A stretch of DNA of 64,000 bases. It comes from Mya arenaria (taxonomy: Eukaryota > Mollusca > Bivalvia > Myida > Myidae). The stretch is from assembly GCF_026914265.1 (NCBI RefSeq), contig NC_069125.1, forward strand, positions 4,599,056-4,663,055, read 5' to 3'. Positions 46,760 to 60,347 of the stretch are shown piece by piece. The position numbers and the translations under genes were made by a program. Under the pieces are notes generated by a model that was given only the letters and a program-made list of their open reading frames with translations, had not been told where the DNA came from and searched no databases. Position 1 is the first letter of the stretch. Each line of letters starts with the position of its first letter.

Positions 46760-47520
46760 GAATGAATAAGCCTGAATTCTTAAACTAGTGCTTGACATCC
46801 ATTCTTCTCAAAAAAGACCTACTATAAAAATTCCAGAATTTGAGCAAGCCTGGAAAACATTTTACTGCGCAGGGCTCGTGGGCTTGGGCTTATAGCAATC
46901 ACTGTTTATATTATGTCTTATAATAATAACTCGGTTAATATCAATAGTCTATCTTACCAAACATCTACCATAAATCTCTATACTGTGCCATTAGATTTAA
47001 ACACATGTACTTTTCATTTAGGTCCTGAAAAGTAGGTCTCACCGTAGAATAATAATATACATATTGCTTTCATTTAATATTCATAAAATACTGCAATAAA
47101 ACTCAGGTTTTACAAAAATACACCCAGTACAATGTAAAACATTATCATGATGTAATAAGCAATAATAATTAATGATCTCCATCCCATGAACATTTACATT
47201 GATTGGTATATGGGTATGTATGTCTAAATGTTTTGCATAGCTGTGTCACTGACAAGCTAATAATTCATTCATTATCAGTGACTTGTCTGAAACAAACTTA
47301 GTGGTTGTGTTCAGACAACCAATGGGATTGTCTGACAGATTCTATTTAAATAACAACCCCCCCCCCCCCACACACACACAAAAAAGGTCTAATTCGGATT
47401 ACATTACACAGTGGTTGAAATGAACTCAAGCCCACAAACCCTGCACTGGTAATATGTCTTCCGGGCTTGCTCAAATTCTGAATAATATATAGCAGGGCTT
47501 GTTAAAAAATTTGATGCCAA
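46760..47520. repeat. Two 'aagccc' dispersed repeats in inverted orientation
   Basis: 46765-46890 reads AATTTGAGCAAGCCTGGAAA then GCAGGGCTCGTGGGCTTGGG. 47405-47515 reads CTCAAGCCCACAAACCCTGC then CGGGCTTGCTCAAATTCTGA, the reverse orientation. A C-run followed by a CA run lies at 47355-47380. Confidence 0.6.
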
Positions 47521-49580
47521 GCTATAGTATGAGAATTCTGGCTTGTTTTCAGACTAATGTCTAATTTTGATGACTGAGTACATGTACTTATTTATGCATC
47601 AAAGTACAAATTTAAAGATCATACTTTTCTTCACAGAATATTTTTAAGACTTTTTGATTGTAATGGCTTTATTGGCTTGTTTTACTGTTTTGTGAAGACT
47701 ACCCACATCCGCCATGAAGTTGGTAACTTTCCTGGTAGAATTTGATATTGGAAGCTAAAAATAGATAATGGGAAAATGACTCAGCAAAATTAATGTCAAC
47801 AGTTACGTTTTAAAGCAAGAGATAATCATTGATTTATCAATTAATGATATTTCCCGTACCTGATGTCAATGATTGCAAGAGGAAAAGTCGAACATGGCTA
47901 TGCAATAATGCAGGAAAAAAGCACTGAATAGTGCTTATCCTGACAGAGAAATTTTGACTATTAAAATTGGAGGAAAAGATACTTTTTAATGGGGATTTGG
48001 GGGGGGGGGGTACAACTTCAAAAATGATTAGGTTAAGTGAAATAAACTTTAACAAAAAGATAAAGTATGCAATTTGAAACAATACAACAAATAATATGTT
48101 ATTGTTAAATTAGCAAATATTGTGAACAGCCACTGCATCTATCTACATGTATCTACTGTATCCACTGAGAAGGTTAAGTTTGATATGAGGTATTTTAAGT
48201 ACAAGTTTCCTTCCTTCAAATACAGATGGATGAGTATGGTGGTTAATTATCAGTTTATAAGTGCACACAGTTGCTCTTGTTATACTTTATTCTTCTTTTC
48301 AAACTAACAAGTACAATAAAGGACACTGGCCCAAACTTCTGAAGTCCCTAATAACAGGTTGCTAAGCTAACTATTTTTTGTTTTGGTATAATTTGTGTAC
48401 TGGGTAATGTTTACTTCTTTAAGGGTTTTAGACTTCAATAATTCATTATATTTATGATATTCACAAAAACAATTTTTCATTTATCAAAATCATATTTAAA
48501 TTATATATGTACTTTGGCCATCACTGATCAAAACTGATCCCAGATATAAGGCCAGTGCAAAGTGAATTTTCAGTGTTTTTTAATTAATATAATAATAAGG
48601 TTGGACAATATAGGAGCCAAGTTTCAGCACCAGTTCCCACCCATATAATACATTCAAAATTTCCTTCGGGATCTCCTGCTTACAAAATTTTTAGTTTTTG
48701 ACCAAAATAAGACACCAAATAGCAACAATAGCTAATTTATTCAAATATATAAATATAAAATAAGAATAATTTATGGTTTTGAAATTCCCTTTCATCTGGA
48801 TGGGCCTCAGCCAAGAAACGTACATGTATGTAAGAGTTACACAGCAGACAGTGGTACTTTTGCAATGTTAAGCAAAGTAAAGGCCATAACTATCAACCAA
48901 CAAACATCCTCAAATAGTTGGCTTTGAGCTTCAAATAAATTAGTTTAGCAGAGGCATGAAGTCTCATAATAAAGAATAGACACAATAAATATAACATCCA
49001 TATACCTAGAGTATTCGTTGGATGTGAAGTCCAAATGGGCTATTTCAAAAAAAATGGTTAGAAAAGTTGAAAAATGGTCTAAATTTAAATCATAATAAAA
49101 TACAAGGCTGTATGCCTAGTTTTGATGAACAATCTTTGTAGTGTACAAAATAGGTTTTAAATGGAGAAAACAACTCATATTAACATTTTTATCAAACTTT
49201 TATCTAACTAAACATGGAATAAGAACACACAATACATGAACACCTTCAATGTCATTTTTTCTTGAAATAACCTGAGTTAACATGTCTCCCAATTATTATT
49301 TTAGTAGCTCTAATGGCAGCATACATTAATAGAATGTTGAATTTACTCAGTCGCTCCAATTTCCTGAAAAATTTGATTTTTTGTACTTTTTTTACCAATG
49401 AAATGTGATATTCAAAGGTATTTTTTTATTTTCTATTCAAATTGTGCAATTAAATTTAAAAAAAAATACATGTTCATAGAATTTAAACAATAACAAGTAA
49501 CATTCACAAAAACATCATAGGAGGCATTATGATTTCACTTCACAGAAGAAAAATAAAAACAGGAACAATATTTTAAGAAA

Positions 49581-52472
49581 TTGTTACACTCCTGACATAT
49601 GTAGATTACAACCATTAAATAGATTTCACTTAGTATTTCTCAGTATAAATCAAAGGAAATGCAATTACAAAGTAATTGATAGCCAGTGAAACATTATAAA
49701 ACAAATTTAGCAAATGACAAATTGGGATTTTACATAATCTGAGAAAGGTTTTTCAAAACCATACAAAAGTGTTACTGTTACTTAATTCTTGCTCAACTTG
49801 TAAAAAATTGCAAAACTCAATTGAAATAACAGTTAAGTGCTACAACAGTAACACTTTTATCTCATTTAACTAATGGTATTCAGTGTTAAGTAACTAAATA
49901 CAACTGTTCCGAATTGTTACACTCCTGACAAAATATCTCAAGTTCAAGTTACTATGTATCATATTTCAATTTTAACCCCAAACTGAGACACAAGTGTTGG
50001 CAGTGATGGTTTTCTTAGTATATCATTCCTGGGATGGCCATGATATATCATCTGCATTTGAGCAGGTGTACATCCCATTGAAGGTAGCTCACTGCATAAA
50101 TCTGATCTAAATATCTGAGCGATCATCCACTTTTAAGACATGTTCATTAGAAAGTCATATTTTACAACATGTATATAAAATATCTGTCCTATCATATATG
50201 ATGAATAATATACCCGGTAATAATATAAATTTATTGCACATCTAGTGTTGAATATTTATTTTACATTTGCTACGTAAAGAGACTTACACTAATACACTGG
50301 CACTAACGTGACACTTGATATATATTGTGGCCACAACTTAGTAAATTGTGTCACCAACTTTGTAACTTGAGGCCACAACCTTAAGTACCTTATATGAGGC
50401 CGCAACTTATTAAACCGTGGCAACAATTTAGTTACTTGTGACCACAACTAAGTAACAACTATTAATTTCTATGTTGTGGCCACGATTTAATAAGTCATGG
50501 CCACAAAGAAGTAACTAAGTTGTGCCCTCAAGTTACTAAGTTGTGGCCACAATATCAATAAAGTGATGTCACCTCTGTGTCACTGTAGAGACTTCTTTCT
50601 GCATTAACTGTCAAATTATCAGCCACAAAATGATCCGGTACAAATTGAAAGAAATGGCTCATACAGATTATGAATATTAGTCTGCACCCCAATTCTCACA
50701 GTCCCAGGTATAGTGTCAAAAGGACATTATCATACTGATATGTCAGACAGCTCTCTATGGTCAGTGAATTTGCCTGGGCTGCCCTTATCGATTCATTTAT
50801 CTGCTGTTCTAGACTTCAGTTTTGAACTTAGTAATTGGCATTTAGGTACTGGTACATGACTTCCATTTATATGCAAGATGTCTCTTTTGTTGGGCATGAT
50901 TATGGAATTGCTTTCAAGAAAAAAACTGTACAGCTTATCTTCCCAAACTGCTTTATATGCTTTTGGTTTTGACAGTGTACTTTCAATTGAGTATCTTTCA
51001 TCTTCATGTATCTATTTAGACATGACTTTCTTCTGGCCTAACTATTTTTCTTGTTTGCAGATGCCAACTTACTTTTGACATTTTTGTTCTCATACTTTTG
51101 GACAGCTTACTTTGCTTACTACAAGGGTTTCCTCCACCACTTCATGGTCATCTTTGTCAACCACTTTTATCATCTGTGAGCAGTTGCCTTATTCAATAAA
51201 AGCTTTATTGTTTTGGCCCAAGCTCTGGGCTTTTCTAGAAAATTCTTCATAACACAGCTATTTTTCTGATTGTTGCTTGCTTCTCGTGTTTCCTGTGTTT
51301 TCTTATTTCTTTTTCATTTTTTAAAACTAATTTTGAACATTGTCATTTTTAAGAGTTTCTCTGTATTTCCTAATTCTTTACTCTGATTTACTTTTAATGA
51401 CTTTCTTCCTTGTATTTAAACTTTTCTTGTTTCTTTGTGCCCCTTTGAAACCTGGAAGGCTTACAATTAATTTGTCCCTATTTCCTATGATATTTCATCT
51501 GTAAAAAAATAGTATTCACACTCATAACCAATATTTGGTCAGGAGTGTAACATTGAAGGACATGTCAATAGTCATGCTGGAAATTAAAGTCACATAGTTT
51601 TAAATGAATTAAATTATAGAACAGGGTCATCAGTTTGCCTCATTGTAGCCAAAAAATACCATTTGTTGATTGTCTGTCACTGTATGATTTTTCTTTTTGT
51701 TGCATATTAATTAAGTTGTTTTAAATTCAAACATTTTTTATAACATTTATACGCATAAATTGGTTAAAACTTACCTTATTTACATCAGATTGAAAATGTA
51801 TCCTTCACTTCTCATTTGTAATCTTAACATTTGTACAAATATACTGTTATACTTCTGAAAATGATGATATAATAATGTTCCAAAAATTCGCGAAAAAATG
51901 TTACACTCCTGACGGGCACGTATAATCTACATGCTCAGTAACCAACCACTATTTTCACTCATGATAATTTTTCATGATCACTCCATGACATAGCCTTCCA
52001 GGAAACACCCTAATTAGTACATTTGTTAACTGTTCCCCAACACTGTGTTTCATTTTATACCAAATGTTACACTCCTGACATTTTTAGGCCAGCTTCTTTC
52101 TAGAAAGCTAAACATCAAAAAGAGTAATAACACACACAAAATATTGTACGCATGAAATAATGATATATTAACCTAAACTTTAAATAAAAAGATTGTAAGT
52201 TATATGATAATTCATCCAAGCTATACTTTAAAAAGATTTTTTTAAAGAAAAAAAAATGTGGAAAAATTCCTAACACACATTATCAGTATCAGTAATATTT
52301 CATGCATAAATAATGGAATATTGCTTAATTTTTTATATTACCTTGAGGTCAACATATGTGTTTTTCTGGTTAATAAAGTTATAACATTGTCATTCGCCAA
52401 TGTTGTTTACAGTAATGCTTTGAATTGAGTGCTTTTTGTAAAGTGTCACGTTTTTTTGTTACACTCCTGACA
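49581..52472. repeat. Six dispersed copies of TGTTACACTCCTGAC
   Basis: The motif occurs at 49582-49597, 49915-49930, 51899-51914, 52065-52080 and 52457-52472 on the plus strand and at 51538-51553 on the minus strand. Flanking sequences differ and spacings are irregular, so it is not a simple tandem array. Function unknown. Confidence 0.8.
50315..50555. repeat. Degenerate GTGGCCACAACTTAGTAA repeat
   Basis: About ten imperfect units of roughly 22-28 bp carrying GTGGCCACAA or its complement-like variants, separated by CTTAGTAA/TTAGTTAC. The palindrome TGGCCA recurs in most of the units. Confidence 0.75.
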
Positions 52473-52479
52473 ATTTTGA

Positions 52480-53935
52480 CCTGTTTTTTGTGCATAACTT
52501 TTTTTCCGCTAAAGCTAATTCAGTCAAACTTCCCAGACTTTTAGATGACACAGAAATACAAGATATGGGGAAGAAGAAATGATGATACTTTGTATATTAT
52601 TCATTTTATTTAGGAAATACTCAAACTAGCCATTTTTTTTGAAATAGCCCAAATATGATATTTCAACTTCACATCTTATAAATAATTTCTGTGTTTCTTG
52701 TAACATCTTAAAAAAAATTGATTTTTTTTACCGGTAGTCAGGTTTCATGTTCACATGTATTTAAGAGGGACCTTTAGATTTTTGGAAAGCCAGAGAATGA
52801 CCTTAAAAAAAAGTTGTGGGAAGATCAAATGATGATGATAGAAAATATTTGTATTGCCGATGCTTAAGTTAACTGATTTTTGTCTGATGGTGGGCAAAAC
52901 ACACTAACAAGTTCCTCAATGCATAGTGCAAAAATAATTATCCACAAGGAAGAAAATTAAACTTCAAATTAATACTGCAAGATCATCAATAACAGGGACA
53001 CGGAATGAATGAATTTTTATTTCCTCCTTTGCATGAAGAGCAGTGTGCAACGTTAACAGTAGCCTGAAAAAATTACCTGGGCTACAAAACAAATTCTTTT
53101 AGATAGCCTGACAAACAATGAAATCATCAGGCTTGTTGGTTAAAAAAAATTGTCAGGTAAATGTTTACCTTGACATGGTTTACCAACTTCCGGATAATTT
53201 CAAATCAATTTCTGATGCAGTGATCTCCCTTGTCAAGCAAAACTATACTCTGCCAAAACTATACTGCTTGAAAATAATTATCTTGACGGACTGTTTTTTG
53301 ATATAGTTAGATATTTAAGTTTGAATGTAGTTTTATTTTCAAATAAACTTGGATTATGTAGTTACCAAAAATATGAAATAGTAAAATCCTGTCAATAACA
53401 TTGCAAGCAGCATTTTGTTGACAGGACCTTCATCCTTCCTCCTATACAAACACTCCTACCCCCTTGCAAAGATTTGAAAGAACCAGCCTTTTGGATGAAC
53501 AAGCCCAAATTCTTATAATCTTGCTTGGCACCAAAGTTGTTGCGGCTAGTTTGTTTGGAAATAATATGAAAAATCAAAACACATCACTGAATTATCCTTG
53601 TCTGACATTTACTTTAATAGTAAATGATGGATCTTTGCACAGACAAAGTGGTTATACCCTAAGGCTAGCCTAATCCTATAAAAATGTTACTTTCAGTGAT
53701 TTTTTTCACTTTTTGTTAAACAGCCCATGCCTTTTCTTTTGTGAAATTTTAGCGCGTTAAAGTTCAAAATTGTGAAAAATTAACAAAACATTAATATCTT
53801 CATTCTGAAATACAATAGTGTTATACTTGTACATACTGCCTAATGTCTGTATTGACATTAAAAGGATAATAGTCAACAATGAAACTTTGATAATTGCATA
53901 TTTATTTAATGCAAAGAGTTACAAATAACAGCATT
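52480..53935. other. AT-rich intergenic, nothing supported
   Basis: I see only a fragment of the 'aagccc' repeat (53490-53530, GAACAAGCCCAAATTCTTAT) and poly-T/poly-A runs. Short open frames at 53118-53306 and 53464-53673 look random. Confidence 0.4.
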
Positions 53936-53944
53936 GTAGATTCT

Positions 53945-56030
53945 TCAGGGTTCGAATTTAACTTTTTGACACTCGCAAATTTTTGCGAGTTACCAGGGCT
54001 CTCACTAGGCTGAAATTTTTGGGAGAAGTGACTTCTCTCTTCAGTCAATTTAGGGAGAAGTGGGGAGACTTTAGGGAGAAGTGATACTTTTCGTAACACC
54101 TGATACAAAAACTATGCCATACCACACACCTAAGTTTATATTCACATTCAAATTAATTGCTATAAGTATAACTATATAAAATATTCACAAATAATGTATC
54201 ATTTTTGGCTCAGCAAAAGTGTATTTGTCAATGTCACATAGTTTATCTCCAAATAGCATCTAAAATGAATCAAAAACCAAGACAGCTAAGGATTTGAAAC
54301 AATCAAAATGACCTTATAAATGAACTGTCAATATAGTAGGGGGACGAATCTTATTTGGTACGTTCTGGATGGGTACGAATGTCACATTTAGCTATGCTGT
54401 TATATACTTGTCTCTGGCTAAATAATTTTCAATATGCTGACATTTAAGAACCAAATGACATCTAAATCACTGTTCTTGATGAAATTTTTACCAATACATA
54501 ATGGGAGGTTGAGAAATTTACTCGGAAAATTGTTTTGACAAAATGGCGATCTCGCCGATTTTTTAAAGTCATAAACAGGAGGAGGATACTGTAAGTAAAC
54601 ACTACATAAAGCAAAAAAAGAAGATATTTTTGGGTTTACAAATCTTTTTTATCATTTCATTTTATCATGAACATTTCACTAAAACCAATCAAATATTTGT
54701 TGATACGTCATGTTATTGATTTTCTTAGCGCCACCTTGCCGATGGCCCGAGATGGCTATGACCGTCTGCTTCAAAACAACAATGTTTAAAATGTCTTGCA
54801 TTGTTTGTTCAATACATATATCAATTACTTTTTAACTTCTTTAATGCTTGACAATATTTTTCATAATTATGTCGCCTTTTCAATCCGATTAAGACGAACT
54901 TATATCATTTGATCAGGGACTTCTCAATGTACATTCTGATTGGTTGACCATCAATAGCTCCGCCTACTGGCGATGTTTTGGTAATTGGATGGCACGGCCC
55001 AATTATCGGATTAGGAGATTACCTAATTTTATGAATGGCTAATTGCGGTGTTTTGACTAATGTGACAGTGGTCAAATACTCACTGATTGACAGATTTACA
55101 ATGTGCTATTTTTTTCGGCGAAGTCAATGTCGCTTTAATGATACAAATGGGCGAAGTCTGGGAATTTTAGGCGACCACTTCGCCCAAGGCGCCCCCTCGC
55201 GAGAGCCCAGTACTTAAATTTTCAACTCGCAAAACCAGCCACTCACTCGCATTTTTAAGGCAAACCTTTGTGTTTGCTAGGAAAAAGGATACCAGTATAT
55301 TGTTTGGAAAACAATGGTTTCAGGTATAGTGTATTCTTAAATGAATGATCATGTAATTGTACTTTAAATGATATCATCATATATGAAACACTGACAGTAC
55401 GTACTGAGGAAGTCTGATCAGGCCAGTATTGGTCTGTGCAAAATATTTCGAAAACATTCCTTTCGTCATCTGTGTTGAGGGTCAATTTAATATTCAACTC
55501 CCTTTTCCACATCGAAACAGTTTTAACGGACGGATTATTTCGTTTTGGCTGCTTTTTTTGGAACTGATCGATCATTGCCATCAGCCGTCAGCGATTTTAA
55601 AATCAACACACGTAAAAAAACTTATCTTTTAGCATGTCGTCATTATACAGACTGTGTCTCGATACGATTATCCCTAAATACCGCCGCCAAAAATGAAAGC
55701 AAAAGACCAGTCTAGAAATATACATAGTTACGAGTACCTGCCACATAGTAACAAGTACCTGTCTGTGCACATAACGTTAATCTACGTCATCAATTTCTGT
55801 GTGATTATAGGAAAACGAAAGTAGGCATTTCTAAAATAAGTTTTATATCTATTGTGCAGGAACTGATCTCTGATTATGTTCATAACTTTTTCGAGGATTG
55901 CATATGTTCTGCAAATTTTGAACTCACAAATATTTGCGAGTGCATGTCTTTAAATTCAACTCGCATTTTTCAATTTTGGCTCGCATTTTGCGAGTGTGCG
56001 AGTGCTAAATTCGAACCCTGTTCTTGATTT
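53945..56030. mobile_element. Foldback element with nested TIR element inside
   Basis: Outer ends are inverted: CAGGGTTCGAATTTAACTTT ... ACACTCGCAAATTTTTGCGA on the left, and TGCGAGTGTGCGAGTGCTAA then ATTCGAACCCTG on the right. Inside, 53994-55210 has its own inverted ends, CAGGGCTCTCACTAG and CTCGCGAGAGCCCAG, with further inverted GAAGTGACTTCTC / GGCGACCACTTCGCCC text. The interior has no intact transposase that I can see. A hAT-like end (CAGGG) is possible but no clear 8-bp target duplication is visible. Confidence 0.6.
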
Positions 56031-56619
56031 ACAACTTCAACTTCCTATTCCTGTATGATTTGAAACTGTCAACAAAAAAGGCGTAAAATATTGTTGGTGT
56101 ACTGGCAGTGTGGATCTGTTTAATTTTTTCTGGTAATACTTGCCATTTTTTGACATTTTGCAGATAAATATCAATTTGTTTACAAATTTGCTGTGTCATT
56201 TTTGCTCCCAGTGTCCAAGCGCTTTACGGCCAGCGCTTTACTTAGGAGCCTGCGTCTACTTGATTAGGTATAAAAAAAGCCATCATACAGTATTCTATAT
56301 GTATGCGAATTCGCAATCGCTGATAGGTAAATATTTCGACTAAAATCTTCGAAGTTTTACACAATTTTAACGAGTTTATACGCTGATTTAATTGAAAAAC
56401 ACTTTGTCCACAAGAAGCTCTTGGGATTTGCGAATTTTTCTTCATATTTTTGTGATTTTTTTTTAGCGTTTTTGGCGATTGTGAAAAGGCCAATATTTGG
56501 CGTCAAATTGTAAGTAAAAAAATCACTGACTTTTATTTTGATACTGAACTTATCAATGACTTCATTAACAAAACCAACAAGATTACTCATTTCTTCATAT
56601 TACTACTAAATGCTTTCAT

Positions 56620-57085
56620 ATTAAAGATTTACAAGACAGTTTATGATCGCATCTAGACTACAGAAATATTGTATGGCAACAAGGTTCATAACAGACAGTG
56701 AAGCATAGAAATTTCAAAAAGGGCAACCAAGCTGGTCTTGTAAGAAATATGTCATATATTGAAAAATTAAAAGCTCTGAAACTTCCATTGCTTTCATACA
56801 GAATATATATAAGAGATATTATCAAAGTTTATAAACTTATCAATCAAAGACATCAATTATGATTTCTTTTTATCAAACAACACGAGGACATTGACAAAAA
56901 CTGGAAATAAAAAGTTTCCAAAAAAATGACTTGAAATCTGGTTATTTTGGAATCGAAAAACCTTCCAGCAAAAGTGATAACTGCACCCTCTACAATAACT
57001 GGTAATAGAAATATAGGTAGCTACAAGCAAGATAAAATCCAGACAGTTTACTCAGTAGTTAAAAACTGGGTATGTGCTCATGAGG
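56620..57085 (+). mobile_element. Decayed LINE reverse-transcriptase tail
   Basis: Conceptual translation gives ISKRATKLVL, a stop, then MSYIEKLKALKLPLLSYRIY IRDIIKVYKLINQR, matching the C-terminal 'RRATKLV...YEERLKxLxLPSLxYRRxRGDxIxVYKIL' block of reverse transcriptases from non-LTR retrotransposons. Stops and frame changes show it is a dead 5'-truncated copy. The 3' end near AAACTGGGTATGTGC fits the family's C-terminus. The subfamily cannot be set by eye. Confidence 0.72.
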
Positions 57086-57089
57086 GGTC

Positions 57090-58930
57090 CAACTTGCGAT
57101 TCTTACTATAGGTGTAAGATAGTGAACTATTTACATTTAACGATCAGTTTCCCATCAGTTTGTGTTTCAGCAAAACACTGTCCGAAATGTTTTAACTTTG
57201 TCCGAAATTAAATTCATGATAACCCGAGCCTCAAAATGGAGTAGTCCAGCTCATTTGACGAACTTACCTAATGCATTGCATAGAACGTACACACTGGCTT
57301 GCAGTAGCGTCTTGACATTAAAATGATTGTCTATGAAAAAACAATCTGAAAATCGCTTCAGCTCAAAATTAAACCTCCGCGCATGCGTACGTCGAAGCTC
57401 ATAACATCTAGAAATAGCGTCTTTGTAGACGAAAATAATAACCACACATAAGGTTAAATTATACCTCTCAGTAGTTTGAATTATGTAAGTATTAATTGTA
57501 TGTTAATAAAACCTTATGGGACATGTAATCTTCATCTATTTTTGTTTGTATTAGCTTTTATAAATGTATGTCTACACCCATCGAATGCATAATGATCATA
57601 AAGAAATTACAACGAGATAAACTTGAAACTGATAAACTCTACAGTAACGCTATCATAAACTTTCATAAATGTCTTAATTATCTCTGGTCATGTTTAAATA
57701 AAAAATATCATTGTAATTAATAATCAAATTTACATGATAGATTTGTCAGATTGTGGAGGACTCGACGGATAAACATTGCTCAGTCTTTTAATTAAAGAGG
57801 GCTAACTGAGTTATTATAGACATTTTGTCAAATGCATAATTTAGAGAAACGGGAATTGTTCCAAAGTGTAGAAATAGACTGAAGTTCTACTAATTTCCCA
57901 AACGTTGTATTATTTTCAGTTTGTTGGTTAACCTTGCTTAGAATATTTCTAAATAAAATAGTCAGAGCGCACGTGTGGTTATTTACTTCACATTAATATA
58001 CCTAAATTGCTAACGAGAACATCAAATACACGATACGGGGAGAATATTCGAAGTCGGCGCTTCTTTTGGATACCATTGCTTGAAAAAACATTGTCATTTT
58101 ACGAGAAAGGATAGAGAAGGGTAGAAGTGTTATATTTCTATAAACTGATGATGAGTATGAATTAATTGCTGACGAAAGATATTGAACTCAATTTTGAGGA
58201 ATAGCAAACACAAGTATGCTATGCGACTGCAAGTTAAATACTTAAATTATTCAATGCAAGTTTTGACTTTTTAACAAAATGTTCAGAAAATACAATCATT
58301 CGGCATGCGCAAGAAACATATGGTCTGTTTCAACAAACATATAACAAGAAGAAACAGGTAAAACATTGCATTTTTCAAACATTCTCTCCTCAGTACTTCT
58401 ATTTTAACTTATGCAGTGTTAAATATTTGCAAGGTGATTTGAAGGTGGATGCAGGACAAATGTAAAATTTTGATTACAGGGTATGCTTTATATAACAATC
58501 ATTCACACTATTCACTCTGACTCCCTTGAATATATAAGGCATAATAAGGAAATGAGCACAGCTTTTTTTAAAGATGTCCATGGGCGTGTGTGTGTTTTTT
58601 AATATTTTATGTCATGCCATAAAGTTTTCTTTTTCATTTTTTTATAAAATTTTTGTTGTTGTTAATTGGATGGAGACTTCTGAGTTATTTTTTTCGGGGG
58701 CAATGAACGACAAGTTTTGGTGTTAAATATAAATAATATTTGATAGCTACTTGCAGATACTCCTTAATAAATCACCATATGAAATGATAGCACTTTGTTT
58801 TTGTTGTCATTGTTAGTTTGCACCATGTAATTTAGTTTTGCTAAAAAACTAAATTGGGTGCAATTCAGCATGGATATCAGACATGCTTTCAGCTGTATAT
58901 ACATGCAAATGAACGGGCTGAGCCATATCT
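57090..58930. other. AT-rich intergenic, nothing supported
   Basis: No gene or recognised repeat. A short open frame at 57251-57445 (minus) lacks motifs. Confidence 0.4.
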
Positions 58931-58942
58931 TAGTGTAGTTCT

Positions 58943-59400
58943 TAAAGGCCTAGTTTACCCCCCCCCCCATAAAAAAACAACAACAACAAAAAACGTGTAT
59001 TGTACACAACCTCTGTGTATTGATCTTAATCTAACTGCCAAATTGTCTTATCAGATCTCTGATGTGAAAATCCTGCTGTGCAGTTTTGGATGTTTTATAA
59101 CAGAAATGGACCTGAGCCAAAAAACAAATAAACAGGAAATTGGCCCCTTCTGTGACATCAGTGCAATTAGCATAAGATGCACAGCAGAGGATTGTCATGC
59201 CAAACATCCCTTAAAGGCCTAGTTTATTTGTCTATTGGCTCATGGCCATTTAGGGTCCATTTCTATCATAAAACATACAAAAATGCACAGCAGGATATTT
59301 AGATATCCAGACAATTAGGCAATTAGATTAAGATCAATACACAGAGGTTGTGTACAATACACGTTTTTTGTTTGTTTGTTGTTGTTTTTTGGGGGGGTGA
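58943..59400. mobile_element. Foldback element, ~108-bp arms
   Basis: Left arm about 58978-59085 (ACGTGTATTGTACACAACCT, CTGTGTATTGATCTTAATCT, then CCTGCTGTGCA) is complementary to right arm about 59283-59391 (TGCACAGCAGGAT, AGATTAAGATCAATACACAG, AGGTTGTGTACAATACACGT). The loop is about 200 bp. CTTAAAGGCCTAGTTTA occurs outside the left arm (58945) and within the loop (59211). Homopolymer C and G runs sit at the outer edges. Open frames here are by-products. Confidence 0.8.
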
Positions 59401-60071
59401 GGGGGAGGTCACTTATTTTTTACTCAGTTCGGACGTGAAACCCATGTATAAAAACATAATTATGTGTCCTTTGGTTTGGCACTAAGCATTGCGTAGTCCC
59501 CCCTAATTGGCATATTTGTCTCCGATGATTGAACAAGTAGAGTGAGATTACGGCCAATCGGAATTCCTCACGGGGTGTTATCCCGCATTTTGATTGGTCA
59601 ATAAAAAGACAATGAGATTAATCGTTTTGATTAAATAGGGGACTGGTTCGGCGGGTCGGAAAGGGGGTTAATGGATTGTAATACCTCGTCTAAGTCTTAA
59701 GCTTGGACAGTTTGTTTCCATGAGGCATCGGGACTACTGTTACACGTATTGACGTCAGATTAACCGTCAGAAATAAACTATTTTGGAGTATTTTCCTGCG
59801 TTAAGTACTAGTATTGACGACTTTCATCAATATATGTGGCCGTATACAAAAAGCATCTTAGTAAAAAAACTCAACTTAGTGGGAAAATACATTTATTCTT
59901 TGTGGAATTTTAAGAAAACTGACAAAGGCCCGATTCATTTTAGTAGTTCATTAAAAATCTTGAATCTGTAGATGAATTACAAATGGCATCAAGCAGATTC
60001 ATTGTTTCATTTTCTAAAAACATACCAATCTAACACCTGTGTAAATAATATGTAGCAAAATAAAGTAAAAA

Positions 60072-60312
60072 TGTGTGTGTGTGTGTGCGTGCGTGTGTGT
60101 GTGTGTGTGTGCGTGTGTGTGCGCGCGCGCGTTTATGTGCGTGTCACGATGATTGCGTGCGAGTTCAAGAATGCGTATGTGTGCGTACGTTTGTGCGCGT
60201 GTCACGGTGAGTGCATGCGTGTGCGCGATGAGTGCGTGCGTGTTCAGAATGCGTATGTGTGCGTACGCTTGTGCGCGTGTCACGGTGAGTGCATGCGAGC
60301 GTGTGCGCGCGC

Positions 60313-60347
<35 letters not shown>

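Noticed and set aside
58854-59222. 122-codon open frame
   Set aside because: Lies across the left arm and loop of a foldback element and includes a homopolymer-coded stretch.
59520-59780. CCAAT-box pair suggesting a promoter
   Set aside because: CGGCCAATCGG and TTGATTGGTCAATAAAAAG are present, but no nearby gene starts here; similar text occurs inside the mobile element at 54.9 kb, so it may be repeat-derived.
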